From NCBI RefSeq assembly GCF_003219815.1, contig NZ_QJVD01000006.1, forward strand, positions 1 through 64,000: a DNA stretch of 64,000 nt, in the 5' to 3' direction. The notes below the pieces were generated by a model. The model was not told the origin of the DNA, ran no database searches, and worked only from the letters and a program-made list of their open reading frames with translations. This document shows positions 29,715-38,882 of the stretch, piece after piece (position 1 is the stretch's first letter; every line of letters begins with the position of its first letter). A program made the position numbers and the translations under genes. This DNA is from Arthrobacter livingstonensis. GTDB lineage: Bacteria; Actinomycetota; Actinomycetes; Actinomycetales; Micrococcaceae.

Positions 29715-30999
29715 GCTCGCTGGGCGCACCGTGGCGCGGCGCCGCCTGGACCGCTCTCCCCGCGTCGTCGCCAGGGGCGATGACACCACCGGGAATGACC
29801 TTTACCTGCGCGCCGGCCAATTCTTCGGGAACGTCCCCCGCAACGGCAGCAGTCACCAACACCTGTTCGGCGCTGCCCACCATGGCCGCGAGTTTGCGCC
29901 GCCGCTGCGCATCCAGTTCCGCAAAGACGTCGTCAAGGATGAGGATCGGCTGGTTTCCGGGAATGTGGGAGTCTTCACCCAGGACATAAAATGACGCCAA
30001 ACGGAGGGACAGTGCCACGGACCACGATTCACCGTGCGAGGCGTAGCCGCGGGCCGGTGCCAACCCCAAAAGCAGTTCCAGCTCGTCGCGGTGCGGCCCC
30101 ACCAGGGACATGCCCCGTTCAAGTTCACGGGTGCGGGAGGCAGCAAGTGCGGACACATACTTTTCGGTAAGTTCTTTCACGCTGCACAACGACAGATCCT
30201 CCACCGCCGCTCCGGAAGGTGCGGATGGGGTCCCGGACTCCCCGGGGACCCCGGCGTCGTGCGGGATGGCCAAACTCCCGAAATCATCCAGGCTGCTGCG
30301 GTAAATGGCCTGCAGCAGCTTGGAACCGTCTGTCAATTGTGCGTAGGCCTCGGCCATGTGCGGTCGCAGGCGGTTTACCAGCTCGAGCCTGGCTGCCAGA
30401 AGATTGGCGGCAGCGTCCGCCATGTGTGCGTCCCATACATCCAGGGTGGACAGATGTCCCTCATTGACTCCACTGCGTGAAAAGTGCGCCGCCCGGGCGG
30501 ACTTCAGCAAGGCATTACGCTGCTTGAGGACCCTGTCGTACTCCTGCCGGGTGACGGCGTGCCTGGGCATCAGCACCACCAGCAAGTCATCCAGGAAACG
30601 ACGGCGGTTGGCCGGGTCCCCCTTGACCAGCGCCAAATCTTCGGGGGCGAAAAGGACGCTGCGGCAGATACCCAGAACGTCCCTGGCCCGGATGGGGTTG
30701 GCCCTGTTTATACGTGCGCGGTTGGCCCGGGAAGCATTGATTTCCACCTCCACCACCAGCTTTTGCGCACCCCGCACCAGCTTGGCCCGGATCAGCGCCT
30801 GTTCGGTGCCAAAACGCAACAGTGGCGCATCCGCGCTGACCCGGTGGGATGACAGGCTGGACAGGTATCCGATGGCCTCCACCAGGTTCGTCTTGCCAAG
30901 CCCGTTGGATCCCAGCAGGACCGTTACGCCAGGGGACAGCTCGAGGTCAACCTGTGCGTAGCTGCGGAAATCCGTCAGGGAAAGATGCTCAAGAAACAC
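29689..30999 (-). CDS. recF: DNA replication and repair protein RecF
   Basis: 436 aa SMC-like ATPase. Walker A GSNGLGKTNLVEA (about 30-42), signature motif near SLVGPHRDELEL, Walker B QPILILDDVFAELD. It loads RecA at gaps and helps stalled forks. It is longer than the usual 360-400 aa because of an insertion around residues 225-255 (a Gly/Pro/Ser-rich loop) and a C-terminal tail of about 40 residues that overlaps DUF721. GTG start, no obvious ribosome site. Confidence 0.95.
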   Translation of the reverse strand: MFLEHLSLTDFRSYAQVDLELSPGVTVLLGSNGLGKTNLVEAIGYLSSLSSHRVSADAPLLRFGTEQALIRAKLVRGAQKLVVEVEINASRANRARINRANPIRARDVLGICRSVLFAPEDLALVKGDPANRRRFLDDLLVVLMPRHAVTRQEYDRVLKQRNALLKSARAAHFSRSGVNEGHLSTLDVWDAHMADAAANLLAARLELVNRLRPHMAEAYAQLTDGSKLLQAIYRSSLDDFGSLAIPHDAGVPGESGTPSAPSGAAVEDLSLCSVKELTEKYVSALAASRTRELERGMSLVGPHRDELELLLGLAPARGYASHGESWSVALSLRLASFYVLGEDSHIPGNQPILILDDVFAELDAQRRRKLAAMVGSAEQVLVTAAVAGDVPEELAGAQVKVIPGGVIAPGDDAGRAVQAAPRHGAPSEHEATSDGD

Positions 31000-31028
31000 G
31001 CGTACTGCTTAGCCTTGTTGGTGGTGGG

Positions 31029-31928
31029 CTAGGAGCCGGCTGGTTTGGTGGCGTGTCCACCAAACTGGTGGCGCAGGGCTGAAACCATCTTCATGGCCGG
31101 GGAGTTGTCCTCGCGGGAGGAGAACCGGGCGAACAAGGCGGCCGTGATCGCGGGGGCAGGCACGGCGTTGGCAATGGCCTCCTCCACGGTCCAGCGTCCC
31201 TCACCGGAGTCTTCGACGTAGTCGTCGATGCTCTCAAGTCCCGGATCCTCATCAAGGGCCTTGACCATGAGGTCCAACAGCCAGGAGCGGACCACGGTGC
31301 CCTTCTGCCAAGCGCGGAAGGTGCCGGGCAGGTCCTGGATGATTTCCTTCTTGGCCAACAGTTCGTAACCTTCGGCATAGGCCTGCATGAGCCCGTACTC
31401 GATGCCGTTGTGCACCATTTTGGCGTAGTGGCCAGCTCCGACGTCGCCTACATGGACAAAACTGTCGGCACGGTCACCCTCGGGGCGCAGGGCATCCAGG
31501 ATGGGCATCGCCCATTCCACGTTTTCCACCGAACCCCCGGCCATCAGGCCGTATCCGTTCTTCAGTCCCCAGACGCCGCCGGAAACGCCGACGTCCATGA
31601 AGCCAATCTTCTTTTCCGCCAGGAGGGATCCATGCCTTTGGTCCTCGGTAAAGCGCGAGTTTCCGCCGTCGACGATCAAGTCCCCGGCGTCCATGTGTGC
31701 CGACAGTTCCGTGATGACCGAATCCGTGACATCACCGGACGGCACCATGACCCAGATCAGCCTCGGCGCCGGAACGGCTGCTACCAGGGCCGCCAGATCG
31801 GGAACGTCCGTGACGTCAGGATTGCGGTCATAGCCCGTCACCTCAATGTTCGCCGCACGCATGCGGGCCCGCATGTTGAAGCCCATTTTTCCAAGTCCGA
31901 CAAGTCCGACGTGCACGGCGTTTCTCAT
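31029..31928 (-). CDS. gnd: 6-phosphogluconate dehydrogenase, decarboxylating (short form)
   Basis: 299 aa. Rossmann start VGLVGLGKMGFNMRARM, the phosphogluconate motif DGGNSRFTEDQRH, substrate residues in DVGVSGGVWGLKNGYG, and catalytic Lys/Asn in HYAKMVHNGIEYGLMQAYAEG. It is the NAD-preferring short class (about 300 aa) rather than the 470-aa enzyme. It oxidises 6-phosphogluconate to ribulose-5-phosphate. Its place between dnaN and recF is conserved in actinobacteria. Confidence 0.95.
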   Translation of the reverse strand: MRNAVHVGLVGLGKMGFNMRARMRAANIEVTGYDRNPDVTDVPDLAALVAAVPAPRLIWVMVPSGDVTDSVITELSAHMDAGDLIVDGGNSRFTEDQRHGSLLAEKKIGFMDVGVSGGVWGLKNGYGLMAGGSVENVEWAMPILDALRPEGDRADSFVHVGDVGAGHYAKMVHNGIEYGLMQAYAEGYELLAKKEIIQDLPGTFRAWQKGTVVRSWLLDLMVKALDEDPGLESIDDYVEDSGEGRWTVEEAIANAVPAPAITAALFARFSSREDNSPAMKMVSALRHQFGGHATKPAGS

Positions 31929-31966
31929 TTCTGGTTGGCGATGGTACTAAAGCACTAAGGATGAAG

Positions 31967-33091
31967 CTATTGGTTCGGCAACCTTACAGGCATGACCAGG
32001 TAGCGGTAATCGTCGCTGTTCTCGCCATCGATGTCATCCTGGGCCGTCAGCATGGCCGGTTTTGGCGCGGATGTGAAGGAGAAGCGGACGTATTTGCTGT
32101 CAAACGCGTTCAGGCCCTCACTGAGGTAGTGGGGGTTAAAGGCGACCGTGATTTCCTCCCCGACCAGAGTCGCTTCCAGGTTTTCGGACGCCTGGGCATC
32201 CTCGCCGGTTCCGGCATCCAAGGTGAGCTGCCCGTCGGTGAAAATCAGGCGGACCGGGGTATTGCGTTCTGCAACGAGGGATACCCGTCGCACTGCCTCG
32301 GACAGGGTGGTTGTTTCCACGGTGGCGTAAATGGGGGTGTTGTCCGGGAAAAGTGAGCGGATCTTGGGGTAGTCGCCGTCGACCAGCAGCGACGTGGTAC
32401 GGCGTCCGCCGCTTTCAAAGCCGATCAATTCACTGTTGTCGGAGAGGGCGATGTTGATGTTTCCGGAACCACCCAGGGTCTTGGCAACTTCGCTGAGGGT
32501 CTTGGCCTTGACCAGCGCCCCGGTGGAGATGCCCGGCGATGTGGGGTTCCAGCGAATTTCGCGCAATGCCAGCCGGTAGCGGTCGGTGGCCAGCAAGGTG
32601 ATCAAGTCGCCTTCAATTTCCATCTTCACGCCGGTAAGGATGGGTAGGGTGTCGTCCTTGCTGGAGGCAATGATCACCTGGGAAACCGCTTGGGCGAATG
32701 CCTCACCGTCGACGGTTCCGCTGAGTTCAGGCAGGGCCGGCAGCTCCGGGTAGTCGTTGACGGGCATGGTGGCCAGATGGAACCGGCTGCTGCGGCAGGT
32801 GAGTGTCACTTTGGATCCGTCGGTCTCGACATCGACCGGAGCCGATGGAAGGCTGCGGCAGATGTCTGCCAGCAACCGGCCCGATACAAGAATGGTGCCT
32901 TCCTCGGCGATGTCGGCAGGAATTTCCAACCGGGCTGAAATTTCGTAGTCAAAGCTGGCCAGGCTCAGTGTGCCAGCCTCCGCCTTGAGCAGGAGTCCCG
33001 ACAGCACGGGCACCGGAGGCCTGGGTGACAAGGAACGTGCGGCCCAGCTGACTGCTTCGGTCAGAACATCCCGTTCGACTCGGAACTTCAC
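31967..33091 (-). CDS. dnaN: DNA polymerase III beta sliding clamp
   Basis: 374 aa, three clamp domains. MKFRVERDVLTEAVSWAARS at the start, LPALPELSGTVDGEAFAQAV at the domain 1/2 junction, and the C-terminal YLVMPVRLPNQ matching the clamp end M-P-(V/M)-R-L. It encircles DNA and tethers polymerase III and repair proteins. It lies downstream of dnaA across the oriC-like intergenic region. Confidence 0.97.
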   Translation of the reverse strand: MKFRVERDVLTEAVSWAARSLSPRPPVPVLSGLLLKAEAGTLSLASFDYEISARLEIPADIAEEGTILVSGRLLADICRSLPSAPVDVETDGSKVTLTCRSSRFHLATMPVNDYPELPALPELSGTVDGEAFAQAVSQVIIASSKDDTLPILTGVKMEIEGDLITLLATDRYRLALREIRWNPTSPGISTGALVKAKTLSEVAKTLGGSGNINIALSDNSELIGFESGGRRTTSLLVDGDYPKIRSLFPDNTPIYATVETTTLSEAVRRVSLVAERNTPVRLIFTDGQLTLDAGTGEDAQASENLEATLVGEEITVAFNPHYLSEGLNAFDSKYVRFSFTSAPKPAMLTAQDDIDGENSDDYRYLVMPVRLPNQ

Positions 33092-33559
33092 GGAAGGGTG
33101 CCGCCTTTCATCGTGCGAAAAGTGTGGTGTGACGGAGGTGGAATCCCAAAGCCCTTTTGGGACCTGGAAGTTCCACTGTGGAATTACATGCTTGCAGACA
33201 GCTTAGCCCTTTGACCAGCCGAGACTGACATTGTCATTCGCCCTGCCCAGGCCGGGGATGGCGTGGAAGGAAAATGTTGTTTGAAACGAAGAATTATTGG
33301 GATTGGTAGTGTTAATAAGGCCTGTGGATACTGTGGATAACCGTGCTGGTCTGCAGGATCCGGGCGATCTGCCCTGTGCACAATTTGTGGGGCTGTTCCG
33401 TTGTCGGTTGTGGGTGTCGGTGGAGAACTTTTTGCGCCAAATTTGGCATCCACAGCCGGACGGGTAGTTATCCGCAGGAGTTCGTTGGTTGTGCACCTAA
33501 ATGTCCACAGACTTATCCACAACTGTTAATTACTGAAAATCTTCGCCCGATGCGCGAGC
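33092..33559. other. oriC: dnaA-dnaN intergenic region, origin of replication (part)
   Basis: Gene-free 468 bp with DnaA boxes. Exact ones are at 33332-33340 (inverted TTATCCACA) and 33513-33521. Near matches are at 33323 (inverted), 33468 (TTATCCGCA), 33501 (ATGTCCACA), 33446 (GCATCCACA) and 33375 (TTGTGCACA palindrome). A/T-rich tracts lie at 33269-33317 and 33520-33541 and could unwind. Genes on both sides run away from this zone, and dnaA is adjacent, so this together with 35042-35300 is the likely chromosomal origin. Which part is essential cannot be told. Confidence 0.8.
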
Positions 33560-35005
33560 TCACCCTTCGCGCTGCTGCTGCTTGATCTTGTTGGTCAGCT
33601 CGGTTACCTGGTTGTAGATCGCGCGTCTCTCTGCCATGAGTTCACGTATTTTGCGGTCCGCGTGCATAACAGTGGTGTGGTCGCGTCCGCCAAATTCCTG
33701 GCCGATCTTGGGCAGGGACATGTCCGTCAACTCGCGGCACAGATACATGGCAATCTGGCGGGCCGTGACCAGGGTCCTGGTCCGGGACTTGCTGCACAGC
33801 TCTTCCAGGGAAATATTGAAGTAGGCGGCCGTTTGACCCAGGATCGCCGTGGAGGTGATTTCCTGGGCGCCGTCGTCGGTAATGAGATCTTTCAGGACCA
33901 TTTCAGCCAGGCCCACATCCACCGGCTGGCGGTTGAGGCTGGCGAACGCGGTCACCCGGATAAGTGCGCCTTCAAGCTCGCGGATGTTGGTGGAAATCTT
34001 CGACGCGATGTATTCAAGGGCGTCGTCGGGGGCGGACAAGCCTTCCCCAATGGCTTTCTTACGCAAAATGGCGATGCGCGTTTCCAGTTCCGGCGGCTGC
34101 ACGTCCGTCAGCAGGCCCCACTCAAACCGTGACCGCATGCGCTCTTCAAAGCCCTGGAGCCGCTTGGGGGGAAGGTCAGAGGTGATGACCACCTGCTTGT
34201 TGTGGTTGTGCAGGGCGTTGAAGGTGTGGAAGAACTCTTCCTGGGTGGCGTCCTTGTTGGCCAGGAATTGGATGTCGTCGATGAGCAGGATGTCCACGTT
34301 GCGGTAGAGCTGCTTGAAGCTGGCACCCTCGTCATCGCGGATGGAGTTGATGAAGTCGTTGGTGAATTCCTCCGAATTCACATATCGAACGCGGATGCCT
34401 GTGTAGAGGCGGCGGGCATAGTGGCCAATGGCGTGAAGAAGGTGAGTCTTGCCCAGGCCTGAGTCACCGTAGATGAACAAGGGGTTGTAGGCCTTGGCGG
34501 GGGCCTCGGCCACGGCCACCGCGGCGGCGTGTGCAAAGCGGTTGGATGATCCGATCACAAAGGAGTCGAAGACGTATTTGGGGTTGAGGCGCCCAAATTC
34601 GTGTGAGGTGCTGGGCAGCATGGGTGAAGGCCTTGAGATGTTTTCGAGCGGTTCGGACCGGTCGATCCGCTCGTTTCGTTCGGGATGGGCGGGGACGGGC
34701 TCCGGGACCGTCTCTTTTTCCTTCACGGGAGCTGTCAAATCCGCGTTGACGCTGAAGGCGCAGCTGATTTCCTCCGGGAAGACCTGCCGCAGGGCGTCAA
34801 CCAAAACCTTGTTGAGCTGGGTTTGGAGGACTTCCCGGGTCAATTCGTTGGGAACGGCCACGAGGAGGGTGTTGCCAATGAGACCCTGCGGCTGGGTGAG
34901 GACAACAAAGCCGCGCTGCCGCGGTGACACCCGGTCGTCCCGTTCGAGAATGCGGATAACCCTGCGCCAGGAACTACCAACGTCATTGATTTCCTCAGTG
35001 CTCAT
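33560..35005 (-). CDS. dnaA: Chromosomal replication initiator DnaA
   Basis: 481 aa. Domain I at the N-terminus, a Glu/Pro-rich linker, then the AAA+ domain with Walker [13 protein letters not shown] and Walker [10 protein letters not shown]. Domain IV carries the DnaA signature [15 protein letters not shown]. It binds the 9-mer boxes listed for the flanking regions and melts the origin. Start chosen at [13 protein letters not shown] behind GGAG; 12 further in-frame codons reach 35041 but lack a site. Confidence 0.97.
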   Translation of the reverse strand: MSTEEINDVGSSWRRVIRILERDDRVSPRQRGFVVLTQPQGLIGNTLLVAVPNELTREVLQTQLNKVLVDALRQVFPEEISCAFSVNADLTAPVKEKETVPEPVPAHPERNERIDRSEPLENISRPSPMLPSTSHEFGRLNPKYVFDSFVIGSSNRFAHAAAVAVAEAPAKAYNPLFIYGDSGLGKTHLLHAIGHYARRLYTGIRVRYVNSEEFTNDFINSIRDDEGASFKQLYRNVDILLIDDIQFLANKDATQEEFFHTFNALHNHNKQVVITSDLPPKRLQGFEERMRSRFEWGLLTDVQPPELETRIAILRKKAIGEGLSAPDDALEYIASKISTNIRELEGALIRVTAFASLNRQPVDVGLAEMVLKDLITDDGAQEITSTAILGQTAAYFNISLEELCSKSRTRTLVTARQIAMYLCRELTDMSLPKIGQEFGGRDHTTVMHADRKIRELMAERRAIYNQVTELTNKIKQQQREG

Positions 35006-35041
35006 TGACTGCTCCACCTCACTGCCGGTGGTCAAACCCAC

Positions 35042-35300
35042 CGGAATCTCGTATATACGCGCTCATTGCCCTGTGACTTCCCTTACATCGCCGGCGGTCG
35101 CCGGCGAGTGAGGAAGGTTGAGCCAACAACCGTCATCCACAGAGTTATTCACAGCCGTGGATAACTTGCCACGGGCCAAGCCTAAGGTATGAAAACGACA
35201 GAAGATAGCGGGGAAAACTGCTTGTGGATAAATGTCACACAGCAGGATCCTGCCAGACGCCGTCCACACAGTTTTTCCACGGGTTATCCACGGAAGTTTG
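35042..35300. other. oriC: rpmH-dnaA intergenic DnaA-box cluster, origin of replication (part)
   Basis: DnaA boxes: exact inverted TTATCCACA at 35223-35231. One-mismatch sites at 35133 (TCATCCACA), 35145 (TTATTCACA), 35156 (inverted TTATCCACG) and 35284 (TTATCCACG). Weaker sites at 35260 and 35273. It separates leftward dnaA from rightward rpmH, which is where the leading strands diverge, and should also hold the dnaA promoter, probably autoregulated through these boxes. Confidence 0.8.
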
Positions 35301-35444
35301 CACAGCCTCCGCCAGCGACGCTGGAATTCCGGGACAAATCCGTCATACACGGCATGGCCGCCGGAACACCGCCGTTTGACTGGCGGGTCCGCCATGACCT
35401 AACGTTATGAAGTCCCATGTGTCTGCTTTGCGCTCTTGCGCGGG

Positions 35445-35460
35445 CTCCTTGTACAAGGAG
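35445..35460. promoter_or_regulatory. Perfect 16-bp palindrome upstream of rpmH
   Basis: CTCCTTGTACAAGGAG, perfectly self-complementary, about 110 bp before the rpmH start. A TATACT box follows at 35478-35483. A palindrome of this size upstream of a promoter is operator-like; the binding protein is unknown. Confidence 0.5.
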
Positions 35461-35556
35461 TGAAAAGCAGGCATCCGTATACTTAGCGTCGGCCTGTTCT
35501 TCCCCTTACTTAGCTTCGGGCAAGGCGCATCTTTAGATTGTCTTGGAGTAACTACC

Positions 35557-35694
35557 GTGAGCAAGCGGACTTTTCAGCCGAACAACCGCCGTCGTGCCAA
35601 GAAGCACGGCTTCCGTCTTCGCATGCGTACCCGCGCCGGCCGTGCCATTTTGGCCGCACGCCGTGGCAAGGGTCGCATCGAACTGTCGGCCTAA
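35557..35694 (+). CDS. rpmH: 50S ribosomal protein L34
   Basis: 45 aa, GTG start. [20 protein letters not shown] then [20 protein letters not shown] and IELSA. This is the full L34 family length, with the invariant K-R-T-(F/Y)-Q-P-N-x-R-x-R-A and H-G-F-R-x-R-M blocks. It is a component of the large ribosomal subunit and the first gene of the rpmH-rnpA-yidD-yidC cluster, running rightwards from the origin. Confidence 0.98.
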   Translation: MSKRTFQPNNRRRAKKHGFRLRMRTRAGRAILAARRGKGRIELSA

Positions 35695-35750
35695 ACCAAT
35701 AACTGCTTGACGATCCGTCGAGCCTTACAGAAGTAGCGGTTGATCGCAGG

Positions 35751-36143
35751 GTGCTGGCCACCAGAAACAGAATGCGGACAGCCGCTGCTTTCTCACATAC
35801 TGTACGTTCCGGCGTCCGCAATGGACGCCGGAACTTAGTGTTATATATGGTGTCTACTTTGCCCGATGAACCCAGCCAGGTTGGATTCATCGTGTCGAAG
35901 ACCGTTGGGAACGCTGTGACCCGGAATCTCGTTAAGAGGAGACTAAGGGAAATAGCTGTTGAGAGCGTTCGAACGCATCCCTATGGAGTCAATGTTGTGG
36001 TGCGGGCCTTGCCCGTCTCCGCAGGTGCCTCCTGGGGCGAACTTGTCAACGACTACCAGCGGGCATTTTCCAAGGTTGCATCCCGGCTTTCGGGACTTCC
36101 GGCGGAACAGCAGTCCAGCTGGATGCCACCACCGCTACAGTAG
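35751..36143 (+). CDS. rnpA: Ribonuclease P protein component
   Basis: 130 aa, basic. The RNase P protein signature is VKRRLREIAVESV within TRNLVKRRLRE. The N-terminus LATRNRMRTAAAFSHTVRSG and the SKTVGNAVTRN stretch match the family. It binds the catalytic RNA (rnpB, not in this window) to mature tRNA 5' ends. GTG start 56 nt after rpmH; the ribosome site is weak, as is common for rnpA. Confidence 0.95.
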   Translation: MLATRNRMRTAAAFSHTVRSGVRNGRRNLVLYMVSTLPDEPSQVGFIVSKTVGNAVTRNLVKRRLREIAVESVRTHPYGVNVVVRALPVSAGASWGELVNDYQRAFSKVASRLSGLPAEQQSSWMPPPLQ

Positions 36144-36176
36144 ACGAGGCTTGAAGGATTGAAGGAGAAGATATCC

Positions 36177-36572
36177 GTGACCCAAGCCAGACTTGTCCGT
36201 CGCGCACTCAACCGACCGGCCGTCGTCGTACGGTTCTTTTGGCATCTTCCCCGCAACATCCTGATTGCTGTCCTGAAACTGTACCGGCGCTTCATCTCAC
36301 CCATTTATGGGCAGGTGTGCCGGTTTTTTCCATCATGTTCGGCCTACGCCCTTGAAGCAATAACCGTTCATGGTGCGGTCAAGGGCACCTGGTACGCAGC
36401 CCGGCGCATTGTACGGTGCCATCCTTGGAATGCCGGCGGCCTTGATCCGGTACCTTCCCCGGTCCACGTCCACTGGGATGATCCGTCCAAGGTCCCCTTC
36501 ATTGTCCAACTGAATCATCCAGACCACTTTCTGGCCGTTCAGGCGGAGACACAAAGCCGCCCGGCGGCTTGA
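36177..36572 (+). CDS. yidD: Membrane protein insertion efficiency factor YidD
   Basis: 131 aa. YidD core with LKLYRRFISPIYGQVCRFFP, SCSAYALEAITVHGAVKGTW and RIVRCHPWNAGGLDPVP; the conserved Cys residues are present. It aids insertion of inner-membrane proteins with YidC, encoded 18 nt later. The GTG at 36177 follows AAGGAG. A TTG at 36159 in the same frame is possible but lies over that site. The C-terminus is about 45 residues longer than the Pfam core. Confidence 0.93.
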   Translation: MTQARLVRRALNRPAVVVRFFWHLPRNILIAVLKLYRRFISPIYGQVCRFFPSCSAYALEAITVHGAVKGTWYAARRIVRCHPWNAGGLDPVPSPVHVHWDDPSKVPFIVQLNHPDHFLAVQAETQSRPAA

Positions 36573-36590
36573 GGAGAATAGAAAAGAAAT

Positions 36591-37553
36591 ATGGATTTCC
36601 TCCAGACGATTCTGACGCCCTTCGAGTGGCTCGTGTCAATGATTATGGTGCTGTTCCATGACGGACTGACCTACATCGGGCTCCCCGCCGCGTCCGGCGT
36701 CACCTGGACCCTTTCCATCATCGGCCTGGTGTTGGTGATCCGCGGGGCCTTGATTCCCGTCTTCGTCAAGCAGATCAAGGCGCAGCGCGGGATGCAGGCG
36801 CTGCAGCCGGACATGAAAAAGCTCCAGGCCAAGTACAAGGGCAAGACCGACCAGCTGTCCCGCCAGGCGATGGCGCAGGAACAGATGGGGCTGTACAAGG
36901 AACACGGCACCAACCCGTTCTCCGCCTGCCTGCCCATGCTGATTCAGATGCCGTTCTTCTTCTCCCTGTTCAGGGTGCTTTCCGGTGTGGCCAAGGCCAA
37001 CGCAAGCGGCAAGGGCATCGGCGCCATGAGCCCGGACCAGGTGGCCCAGTTTGACCATGCCACCATCTTTGGCGCTCCGCTCTCCGCGGCCTTCCTGCCC
37101 CAGCTCCAGGGCGGGGATCTTTCGGTGGCCGTCGTGGTGCTGTCCCTGATCATGATCATTGCCATGATTGCTTCGCAGTTCATTACGCAAAAGCAGATCA
37201 TGTCCAAGAACATGTCCGAAGAGGCCATGCAGGGACCGTTCATGAAGCAGCAGAAGATGATGCTGTACGTATTGCCCCTGGTCTTTGGCATCGGCGGCGT
37301 GAACTTCCCCATTGGCGTGCTGATCTACTGGACCACCACCAACATTTGGACCATGGGACAGCAGTTCTTCGTGATCCGCCGCATGCCCACCCCCGGGTCG
37401 CCGGCGTACAAGGAATACCAGAAGCGCCGCGAGGCCAAGGGACTGCCCCTGCTAGGCGCGTCCAAGAAGGCCGTGGTCGCCGAAGTTGAAGAACTCCCCG
37501 CGCCCAAGCTCCAGCGCAACCAGCCACAACGCAAGAACAGGAAGAAGAAATAA
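36591..37553 (+). CDS. yidC: Membrane protein insertase YidC (Oxa1 family)
   Basis: 320 aa. Actinobacterial short-form YidC without the large periplasmic domain. TM1 is near the start, then GVTWTLSIIGLVLVIRGALI, the hydrophilic-groove Arg in that helix, FSACLPMLIQMPFFFSLFRV and MMLYVLPLVFGIGGVNFPIG. It ends in a basic Lys/Arg/Asn tail that may contact the ribosome. It inserts and folds membrane proteins. It overlaps the jag start by one base. Confidence 0.96.
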   Translation: MDFLQTILTPFEWLVSMIMVLFHDGLTYIGLPAASGVTWTLSIIGLVLVIRGALIPVFVKQIKAQRGMQALQPDMKKLQAKYKGKTDQLSRQAMAQEQMGLYKEHGTNPFSACLPMLIQMPFFFSLFRVLSGVAKANASGKGIGAMSPDQVAQFDHATIFGAPLSAAFLPQLQGGDLSVAVVVLSLIMIIAMIASQFITQKQIMSKNMSEEAMQGPFMKQQKMMLYVLPLVFGIGGVNFPIGVLIYWTTTNIWTMGQQFFVIRRMPTPGSPAYKEYQKRREAKGLPLLGASKKAVVAEVEELPAPKLQRNQPQRKNRKKK

Positions 37554-38083
37554 TGCCTGCTGAAACTGAGATTGCCGCCGAAGAAACTGTTCCCCAGGAC
37601 GGTGCAGCAGGAACGGGCCGCCTCGAAGAAGAGGGCGACATTGCAGCTGATTACCTGGAAGAATTATTGGACATCGCCGACATTGACGGTGACATCGACA
37701 TTGAGGTGCGCAACGGGCGGACCTACATCTCAATCGTCTCGGATGAGGAAACGGATTCCCTGAAGGACCTGGTGGGCCGCGACGGCGAAGTGCTCGACGC
37801 CCTTCAGGAGCTGACCCGTTTGAGCGTGCTTTCCGCAACGGACACCCGCTCCCGTCTCGTTCTGGACATCTCCGGTTACCGGGACCGGCGCAATATCGAA
37901 TTGACCCGGATTGCCAAGGATGCAGCGGAACAAATAAAGGCCGGAACTGCATCGGTGGCATTGGAAGCCATGGGTGCGTACGAACGCAAGATCGTCCATG
38001 ACGCCATTGCCGAGCTGGGTCTGGAGTCCGAGTCGGAGGGCGAAGGAGCCAGCCGCCACATCGTCGTGACCGCCGGCCAGTAG
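37553..38083 (+). CDS. Jag/KhpB family R3H and KH domain RNA-binding protein
   Basis: 176 aa. An acidic N-terminal part precedes a KH domain (about 45-105) with LVGRDGEVLDALQELTRL and an R3H domain (about 110-172) with MGAYERKIVHDAIAELG. Jag/KhpB proteins bind RNA with KhpA and affect division and envelope genes in Firmicutes; the actinobacterial role is less clear. The start shares one base with the yidC stop. Confidence 0.93.
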   Translation: MPAETEIAAEETVPQDGAAGTGRLEEEGDIAADYLEELLDIADIDGDIDIEVRNGRTYISIVSDEETDSLKDLVGRDGEVLDALQELTRLSVLSATDTRSRLVLDISGYRDRRNIELTRIAKDAAEQIKAGTASVALEAMGAYERKIVHDAIAELGLESESEGEGASRHIVVTAGQ

Positions 38084-38109
38084 GCAAACACATTATTCAA
38101 CAAATTTTT

Positions 38110-38149
38110 CGGTCCCGCCCATCTGCCTGTTGGCCAGTGGGCGGGACCG
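38110..38149. repeat. Hairpin between jag and rsmG
   Basis: CGGTCCCGCCCA and TGGGCGGGACCG, perfect 12-bp arms. A T-run lies on the left side rather than after it on the plus strand, so it is a weak terminator at best for jag. It ends a few bases before the rsmG ribosome site GAGGGGAC and could affect rsmG translation. Confidence 0.6.
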
Positions 38150-38169
38150 CTTGCGAGGGGACTCCCGTT

Positions 38170-38808
38170 GTGGCAGATCTGACTGCTGAAGAAGCCATTG
38201 CCGCTGAAAAGATTTTTGGTGGCCGCCTGGACCTGGCCACACGCTACGTGGAGCACTTGGCCACCTCGGGCATTGAGCGCGGCCTCATCGGTCCGCGGGA
38301 GGTGCCGCGGCTGTGGAGCCGGCACGTGTTCAACTGCGCCGTGGTGGCGGAGCTGATTGACAACGGCGCCAGGGTCGCCGATGTGGGCAGCGGCGCAGGG
38401 CTACCGGGACTTTGCCTGGCAGTCGCCCGTCCGGACTTATACCTGACGTTGATCGAACCCCTGGAACGCCGGGTGACATGGCTTGAAGAAGTGGTCATGG
38501 ACCTGGGACTGAATAATGTGGAGATCGTCCGTGCCAGGGCTGAAGCCGCCGTTGGGAAGGTCGAATGCGAAGTGGTGACGGCCCGCGCTGTATCGGCGCT
38601 AAACACCCTCGTGCCCTTGATGATTCCACTTCTTGGCGGCCAGGGGGAATTGTTGGCCATCAAGGGGCGCAGTGCAGCGGAGGAGATTGCCAAGGCCGCG
38701 AACACCATCAAGAAGTTTGGCGGGGTGCAGACCGAAATACTGGTTGCCGGTGCCCAGATTCTTGCTGAACCCACCACGGTGGTGCGGGTCAAGGTGGCGC
38801 GCCGCTGA
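38170..38808 (+). CDS. rsmG: 16S rRNA (guanine-527-N7)-methyltransferase RsmG
   Basis: 212 aa. SAM-binding motif VADVGSGAGLPGLCLAVARP, then LIEPLERRVTWLEEVVMDLG and AARAVSALNTL-type core. It methylates G527 of 16S rRNA; loss gives low-level streptomycin resistance in many bacteria. GTG start (VADLTAEEAIAAEKIFGG) behind GAGGGGAC. Just upstream of parAB, as in most actinobacteria. Confidence 0.95.
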   Translation: MADLTAEEAIAAEKIFGGRLDLATRYVEHLATSGIERGLIGPREVPRLWSRHVFNCAVVAELIDNGARVADVGSGAGLPGLCLAVARPDLYLTLIEPLERRVTWLEEVVMDLGLNNVEIVRARAEAAVGKVECEVVTARAVSALNTLVPLMIPLLGGQGELLAIKGRSAAEEIAKAANTIKKFGGVQTEILVAGAQILAEPTTVVRVKVARR

Positions 38809-38882
38809 TCCCCCGTGCTCCATGGTTGAACCGATAGGCTAGTAGATGGCAAACCCGGCCAAATGAAAGTGAGAGTGTCAGC

